Shown: positions 60,654 through 64,000 of the stretch, in pieces | How the letters are laid out: every line of letters starts with the position of its first letter | How positions within the stretch are numbered: position 1 is the first letter of the stretch | Assembly: GCA_028821195.1 (NCBI GenBank) | Contig: JAPPHB010000064.1 | Span: 1 to 64,000 of the forward strand | Reading direction: 5' to 3' | DNA length: 64,000 bases | Source: Gammaproteobacteria bacterium | GTDB taxonomy: Bacteria; Gemmatimonadota; Gemmatimonadetes; Longimicrobiales; Gaopeijiaceae | Program-made: the position numbers and the translations under genes | Notes under the pieces: model-generated | What the model was told of the DNA's origin: nothing | Databases searched by the model: none | What the model saw: only the letters and a program-made list of their open reading frames with translations

Positions 60654-61988
60654 ATGAAAGAGCACTGTACCCGAGAGGGGAACGTCGCCGGGAGTGACCT
60701 CGGCGCGACGACACCCGGTCCCGATGGCAAGGGCCGCATCTCCGCGCGGGCAACTGAAGTCGTCCGGGCCGGGCTCGCCTCGGACACCGCCTATGGGGCG
60801 GTCATGCCCCCGCTCTATCTGTCGAGCAACTTCCGCTTCGCCGGGCTCGAGGACCCGCCGCCATACGACTATACCCGATCCGGCAATCCCACCCGCGAAC
60901 ATCTCACCGGCGCGCTGGCCCAACTGGAAAGTGGCGTGGGCGCGGTGGCGACCTCCTCCGGAATGTCTGCGGTGGGCGTCGTCCTCAACCTGGTGCACGC
61001 CGATGACCTGGTGGTGGCGCCGCACGACTGCTACGGAGGGACGCACCGCCTGCTGGTTGGCCTAGAGCGTCAGGGCCGGTTGCGTGTGCGCTTCGTGGAC
61101 TTCACGGACCCGGCTTCGCTCGCGGCGGGGCTGGAGCAGGAGCCTCGCATGATCTGGGTCGAGACGCCCAGCAACCCGCTGCTGCGCATCACCGACCTGG
61201 CCGCGGTGGCGCGCGAGGCCCGGCGCGTCGGAGCGATCGCCGTCGCCGACAACACCTTCCTCTCCCCTGCGCTCCAGCAGCCCATCGACTTCGGCTTCGA
61301 TCTGGTCGTGCACTCGACGACCAAGTTCATCAACGGCCACAGCGATGTCGTGGGCGGCGCGGTGATCGCGGCCAGCGACGAACTCTTCGAGGAGATCGCG
61401 TGGTGGACCAACGCCACCGGCGCGGCCCAGAGTCCCTTCGACAGCTACCTGGCGCTGCGCGGCGTGCGCACGCTGTTCGCCCGCACCCGCATCCACGAGG
61501 AGAACACCAGCGCGGTCGTCGATCTGCTCGCGTCGCATCCCGCGGTCGCCCGGGTCTACTACCCGGGGCTTACGACGCACCCCGGCCACGACCTCGCCCG
61601 CCGCCAGCAGTCCGGATACGGCAGCCTGTTCAGCTTCGAGCTGAACGGCGGGCGCGCGGCAGCCGAAGAGCTCCTCGCCCGGCTTCTCCTGTTCACCCTG
61701 GCCGAGTCGCTGGGCGGCGTCGAGAGCCTCATTTGCCATCCGGCCACGATGACCCACGCGGCCATGGACGAGGCCGCCCAGGCCATCGCGGGGATCGGCA
61801 AGGGCCTGCTCCGCGTCTCCGTCGGCATCGAGTCGGCGGACGACCTGGTCGCTGACCTGGACCAGGCGCTGCCCGCGTGTCGGGTAGCGGCGCCCGGACG
61901 AAGCGCCCATTCGGCCGATGTCGTGCCCATCGGTTCGGTCGCGGGTGAGCCCGGTGTGCCGCGGGCGGGCATCGGGAGAATCGGTTGA
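60654..61988 (+). CDS. metB: cystathionine gamma-synthase / O-acylhomoserine lyase family PLP enzyme
   Basis: 444 aa with AGGAGG upstream. Cys/Met-metabolism PLP family: VMPPLYLSSNFRF, YDYTRSGNPTREHLTGALAQLE, SSGMSAVGVVL, HDCYGGTHRLL, IWVETPSNPLLRITDLAAV, ADNTFLSPALQQP, and the PLP lysine in VVHSTTKFINGHSDVVGG; ESLICHPATMTHAAM and GLLRVSVGIESADDLVADL near the end. It joins cysteine (or sulfide) to the acylhomoserine made by MetX. A roughly 45-residue Gly/Pro-rich head and a 35-residue tail extend beyond the usual domain. Same SAM-controlled transcript as metX. Confidence 0.92.
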   Translation: MKEHCTREGNVAGSDLGATTPGPDGKGRISARATEVVRAGLASDTAYGAVMPPLYLSSNFRFAGLEDPPPYDYTRSGNPTREHLTGALAQLESGVGAVATSSGMSAVGVVLNLVHADDLVVAPHDCYGGTHRLLVGLERQGRLRVRFVDFTDPASLAAGLEQEPRMIWVETPSNPLLRITDLAAVAREARRVGAIAVADNTFLSPALQQPIDFGFDLVVHSTTKFINGHSDVVGGAVIAASDELFEEIAWWTNATGAAQSPFDSYLALRGVRTLFARTRIHEENTSAVVDLLASHPAVARVYYPGLTTHPGHDLARRQQSGYGSLFSFELNGGRAAAEELLARLLLFTLAESLGGVESLICHPATMTHAAMDEAAQAIAGIGKGLLRVSVGIESADDLVADLDQALPACRVAAPGRSAHSADVVPIGSVAGEPGVPRAGIGRIG

Positions 61989-62001
61989 TCGGCAGGCGTC
62001 C

Positions 62002-63222
62002 CTACATCGCGGTCGGCGTTCGCGCGAGGGTCAACACCTGAGGGTGCTCCACGCCCAGTTCGTCCGTCCAGACCCCGAGGACGGCATCCATGGTGATGTC
62101 CATCACCGCGAAGTCGTCCGGTGCCTCCACGGTGCCGAGCCAAGTGCCGTCCGCATCCAGCACCAGCCATGCCTGGGGCCGGCCCTGCTCGCTCCTTCCC
62201 CGGTAGAGCTCCAGCCAGACCGCTCCCGAAGGGTCCACAAGGATGTCCGCGTAGGCGGGGCGAGCCGCCGGGGCCGGGAGTTCTTCGATGAACCGGCGAA
62301 TTGGCGGGGGGAACGTCGCCCCGGGAGGGAGTTCCACGTCGAACTGGGCCTCCCGCTCCGCAGAGACTTCTTCATCAGTCACGCCCAGCGGATAATCCGG
62401 AATGCGCAGTATGCGAACCACGTCGCCGATCACCGAGAGTTCCCGCACCTCCATCAGATCTGCCGACCCCACCAGAATCACGTCGCCGTTCGCGGCCAGG
62501 TGTCCCTCCCTGCCGAACAACGGAGGACCCAGGATCGGCCGATCGTCGATCACCCGTCGTACTTCCTCATAGCCAGCGATCAAGCCGACGCTGTCGATGC
62601 GCGCGCCGCTCAGGTCGTAACGCAGCAGAGCGCTCGAACCTCGAATGATCTGAGGCCCGGGCTCGATTTCCGTGAGCGAGCGGACTTCCACTAGGACCGT
62701 TCCGTCACGAAGGTCATGAAGGTCGAAGACGCGGTCCGCCACATCGAAGGTGTGCGTCGGCACCAGATCGGGCGTGAACACGGTGACCCGGCCTCGCTGG
62801 TCGAGCGCGAGAATCCGGTCCGCCGATGGCTCCACCTTCGAGAGGTTCCGAAACTCGCCCGGCCCGTCTCCGGTGCCTCCGACGGATCCCAGGAATTCTC
62901 CGCTTGACGAATAGAGGCGCACCTCCTGCGAACCTCGGTCGGCAACCATCAACGATCCATCCGGACGCTGCCGGACGTCGCGGACGCGGAAGAACTCGTG
63001 GGAGGGACCGCTCCCGGAGCGCGTCAGGTCGACAAGGGGATCCGGATCGATGCTCTGCAGGCTGGAATCACCCCACAGCGGTCTCAGCGCCTCGATGATT
63101 CGGACACCGGCGCTGTCTCGCTGAACGACCAGGGACGGAACCGGGTCCGGGGCATTGCACGACACGAGACCGGAGACGAGGAGAACCGCGACGGGCTGCA
63201 GAACAGATCTGGCTCTAGGCAC
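62002..63222 (-). CDS. 6-bladed beta-propeller lipoprotein (paralogue)
   Basis: 406 aa from GTG 63222, with GAGG five bases upstream, giving signal peptide SVLQPVAVLLVSGLVSC with lipobox. Propeller blades: FRVRDVRQRPDGSLMVADRGSQEVRLYSSSGEFLGSVGGTGDGPGEFRNL, ILALDQRGRVTVFTPD, LVDPSGAVWLELYRG. It shares the RDSAGVRI opening and the GPGEFR signature with the lipoprotein at 49013. Divergent from blaI; the 291-bp intergenic region carries two BlaI-type palindromes, so this gene may belong to the same regulon, although no minus-strand promoter is obvious. Role unknown. Confidence 0.83.
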   Translation of the reverse strand: MPRARSVLQPVAVLLVSGLVSCNAPDPVPSLVVQRDSAGVRIIEALRPLWGDSSLQSIDPDPLVDLTRSGSGPSHEFFRVRDVRQRPDGSLMVADRGSQEVRLYSSSGEFLGSVGGTGDGPGEFRNLSKVEPSADRILALDQRGRVTVFTPDLVPTHTFDVADRVFDLHDLRDGTVLVEVRSLTEIEPGPQIIRGSSALLRYDLSGARIDSVGLIAGYEEVRRVIDDRPILGPPLFGREGHLAANGDVILVGSADLMEVRELSVIGDVVRILRIPDYPLGVTDEEVSAEREAQFDVELPPGATFPPPIRRFIEELPAPAARPAYADILVDPSGAVWLELYRGRSEQGRPQAWLVLDADGTWLGTVEAPDDFAVMDITMDAVLGVWTDELGVEHPQVLTLARTPTAM

Positions 63223-63347
63223 GGGCGCCTCACGATTGCGGGTGGACGATGGGCGGACCGCTTTATTGCCCGCGCGGCCAGCGCCGGAGAAGCGATGGGA
63301 TCGTAGCGGCCCCAACGGGTCTCGGCAAAGGACTCCGGAATCATTCT

Positions 63348-63361
63348 ACGAAGACCCTCGT
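63348..63361. promoter_or_regulatory. candidate BlaI-type operator, upstream copy
   Basis: ACGAAG-AC-CCTCGT, one mismatch from the ACGAAG-N2-CTTCGT dyad. Its last base is the first base of the TTGACA -35 of blaI. Centre-to-centre distance to the downstream copy is 49 bp, so two bound dimers would bracket the promoter. Confidence 0.55.
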
Positions 63362-63389
63362 TGACATCCGGGGAACCATCGGCTACAGT
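63361..63389 (+). promoter_or_regulatory. blaI promoter (TTGACA-N17-TACAGT)
   Basis: A consensus -35, exact 17-base spacer and TACAGT -10. The first ten bases (TTGACATCCG) are identical to the promoter of the propeller lipoprotein at 48944. It gives a leader of roughly 115 bases before the blaI ATG. Confidence 0.78.
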
Positions 63390-63396
63390 TCTGACT

Positions 63397-63410
63397 ACGA
63401 AGACCTTCGT
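63397..63410. promoter_or_regulatory. candidate BlaI-type operator, downstream copy
   Basis: ACGAAG-AC-CTTCGT, a perfect 6-bp dyad beginning seven bases after the -10, where a bound repressor would block initiation. Same position relative to the promoter as the copy at 48978. Confidence 0.68.
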
Positions 63411-63513
63411 GAAGCGAGGGCCCGGAGATGGGCTCGAGAGCCGGAGAATCGTTCAAAGCCGACGAGTGAGATGGTTCAATCGGGCGACAGCTGGACGGTG
63501 CGGGGAGCGCAAC

Positions 63514-63921
63514 ATGCCAAGTGAATCAGCCGAATCGAGACGGGAACCGAATCGATTCACCCACCGCGAACTTGACATCATGAGCGTCCTCTGGCGCCGG
63601 GGCTCGGGGACGGTGGCGGAGGTCCGGGACGTCCTCGGGGAGGATGTCGGCTATACGACCGTTCTCAAGATGCTGCAGATCCTGGAGGGCAAGAACGCGG
63701 TTCGCCATGAGAAGGAAGGACGGGCCCACCGCTACTACCCACTGGTCGAATCCGCCGACGCAGGCGGCAGTGCCCTCAAGCGGGTCATGAACAAGATCTT
63801 CCACGGTTCCGCGGAGCTGCTGCTGGCGACGCTGGTCGAGAACCGGGAATTCAGTGACGAGGAGATCGAGCGCTTGCGGTCCATCCTGGATCGTGCCCAG
63901 GAGAAGGAAGACGAAAGATGA
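63514..63921 (+). CDS. blaI: BlaI/MecI/CopY family transcriptional repressor
   Basis: 135 aa from ATG 63514 with GGGGAG upstream. A winged-helix domain FTHRELDIMSVLWRRGSGTVAEVRDVLGEDVGYTTVLKMLQILEGKNAVRHEKEGRAHRYYPLV is the standard BlaI/MecI DNA-binding region; the C-terminal helices (LKRVMNKIFHGSAELLLATLVEN, SDEEIERLRSILDRAQEKE) mediate dimerisation and carry the proteolytic switch site in relatives. Coupled by ATGA to an M56 sensor peptidase. In this phylum such pairs seldom mean beta-lactam resistance; the signal is unknown. Confidence 0.93.
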   Translation: MPSESAESRREPNRFTHRELDIMSVLWRRGSGTVAEVRDVLGEDVGYTTVLKMLQILEGKNAVRHEKEGRAHRYYPLVESADAGGSALKRVMNKIFHGSAELLLATLVENREFSDEEIERLRSILDRAQEKEDER

Positions 63922-64000
63922 TCTTCTGGTGGATGGGCTACGCGGCCGGAATCGGTGTCCTGCTGGCGGTCGGCGGCTGGGCCGGCGAGCGACTCTGCGA
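63918..64000 (+). CDS. M56 (BlaR1/MecR1-type) membrane peptidase, N-terminal fragment
   Basis: Only the first 27 codons are in the window: MIFWWMGYAAGIGVLLAVGGWAGERL. One hydrophobic helix at the extreme N-terminus and the ATGA overlap with blaI are typical of BlaR1/M56 sensor proteases, which cleave the BlaI repressor on signal detection. The HExxH and sensor domains would lie past the window end, so the assignment rests on context. Confidence 0.7.
   Translation, partial: MIFWWMGYAAGIGVLLAVGGWAGERLC

Noticed and set aside
63514-64000. beta-lactam resistance locus
   Set aside because: The BlaI/M56 pair has no adjacent beta-lactamase or PBP2a; the neighbours are a propeller lipoprotein and methionine genes.
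1-64000. CRISPR arrays, insertion sequences, prophage genes, rRNA or tRNA
   Set aside because: No regularly spaced repeats, transposase or phage proteins, or rRNA/tRNA-like sequence were seen by eye; a covariance-model scan would be needed to exclude a tRNA fully.

Overview
This window is a GC-rich, densely packed bacterial chromosome segment. Most genes abut or overlap by 1-4 bases (ATGA, GTGA, TTGA, TGATG junctions), and GTG/TTG starts are common. The mix of a SusC/SusD pair, many signal-peptide or lipobox-bearing periplasmic proteins, S9 peptidases, 6-bladed beta-propeller lipoproteins, a HmuY/TonB pair, sialidase-like lipoprotein and a BlaI/M56 regulator pair points to the phylum Gemmatimonadota. 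That placement is inference from gene content; no rRNA or other phylogenetic marker is present.

Layout. 1-7 kb (minus): an S9-fold hydrolase followed by a SusC/SusD outer-membrane uptake pair. 7.2-9.1 kb: a lipoprotein with Ig-like, carboxypeptidase-regulatory and HExxH domains, converging and overlapping with a DCC/DUF393 protein. 9.3-10.2 kb: murB. 10.2-15.8 kb (minus): PQQ dehydrogenase, serine hydrolase, LON-domain protein, MATE exporter, DUF2203 and a 54-aa protein, mostly coupled. 16.0-28.5 kb (plus): a ten-gene cluster that reads as glycoside catabolism through C3 oxidation (two Gfo/Idh/MocA enzymes, DUF1080 hydrolase, two TIM-barrel epimerases, GMC flavoprotein with its subunit 3, MFS carrier), with an M20 peptidase and a PLP decarboxylase embedded. 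28.6-31.9 kb: HmuY-like lipoprotein coupled to a TonB receptor (probable heme uptake). 32-36.3 kb: M20 amidohydrolase, DUF3299, a strong terminator, then an ABC/FtsX transporter. 36.3-39.4 kb: MBL-fold lipoprotein, sialidase-like lipoprotein, small membrane and secreted proteins. 39.5-44.1 kb (minus): VTT membrane protein, MerA-like flavoprotein, thrB, thrC. 44.2-46.9 kb: duplicated cupins, an atypical SDR and ilvE. 46.9-50.3 kb: a second S9-fold hydrolase and a propeller lipoprotein. 50.4-55.2 kb (minus): canonical S9 peptidase, NfeD-like protein, flotillin, an unannotated 55-aa protein and SixA. 55.4-59.2 kb: DUF2891, serine hydrolase, RHH/RelE toxin-antitoxin pair and DUF411. 59.3-62 kb: a SAM-I riboswitch in front of metX-metB. 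62-64 kb: propeller lipoprotein divergent from blaI and a truncated M56 sensor.

Most notable observations: (i) a shared palindrome (ACGAAG-N2-CTTCGT) just downstream of matched TTGACA-N17-TACNNT promoters of blaI and of a propeller lipoprotein 14 kb away, with a third near-copy at blaI, suggesting a small BlaI regulon; (ii) two paralogous S9-fold proteins that keep the nucleophile Ser but have lost the canonical Asp and His positions in an otherwise conserved alternative motif; (iii) the 3-keto-glycoside type cluster containing an unexpected aromatic-amino-acid-decarboxylase-like enzyme; (iv) the SAM-I riboswitch; (v) small genes missing from the ORF track.
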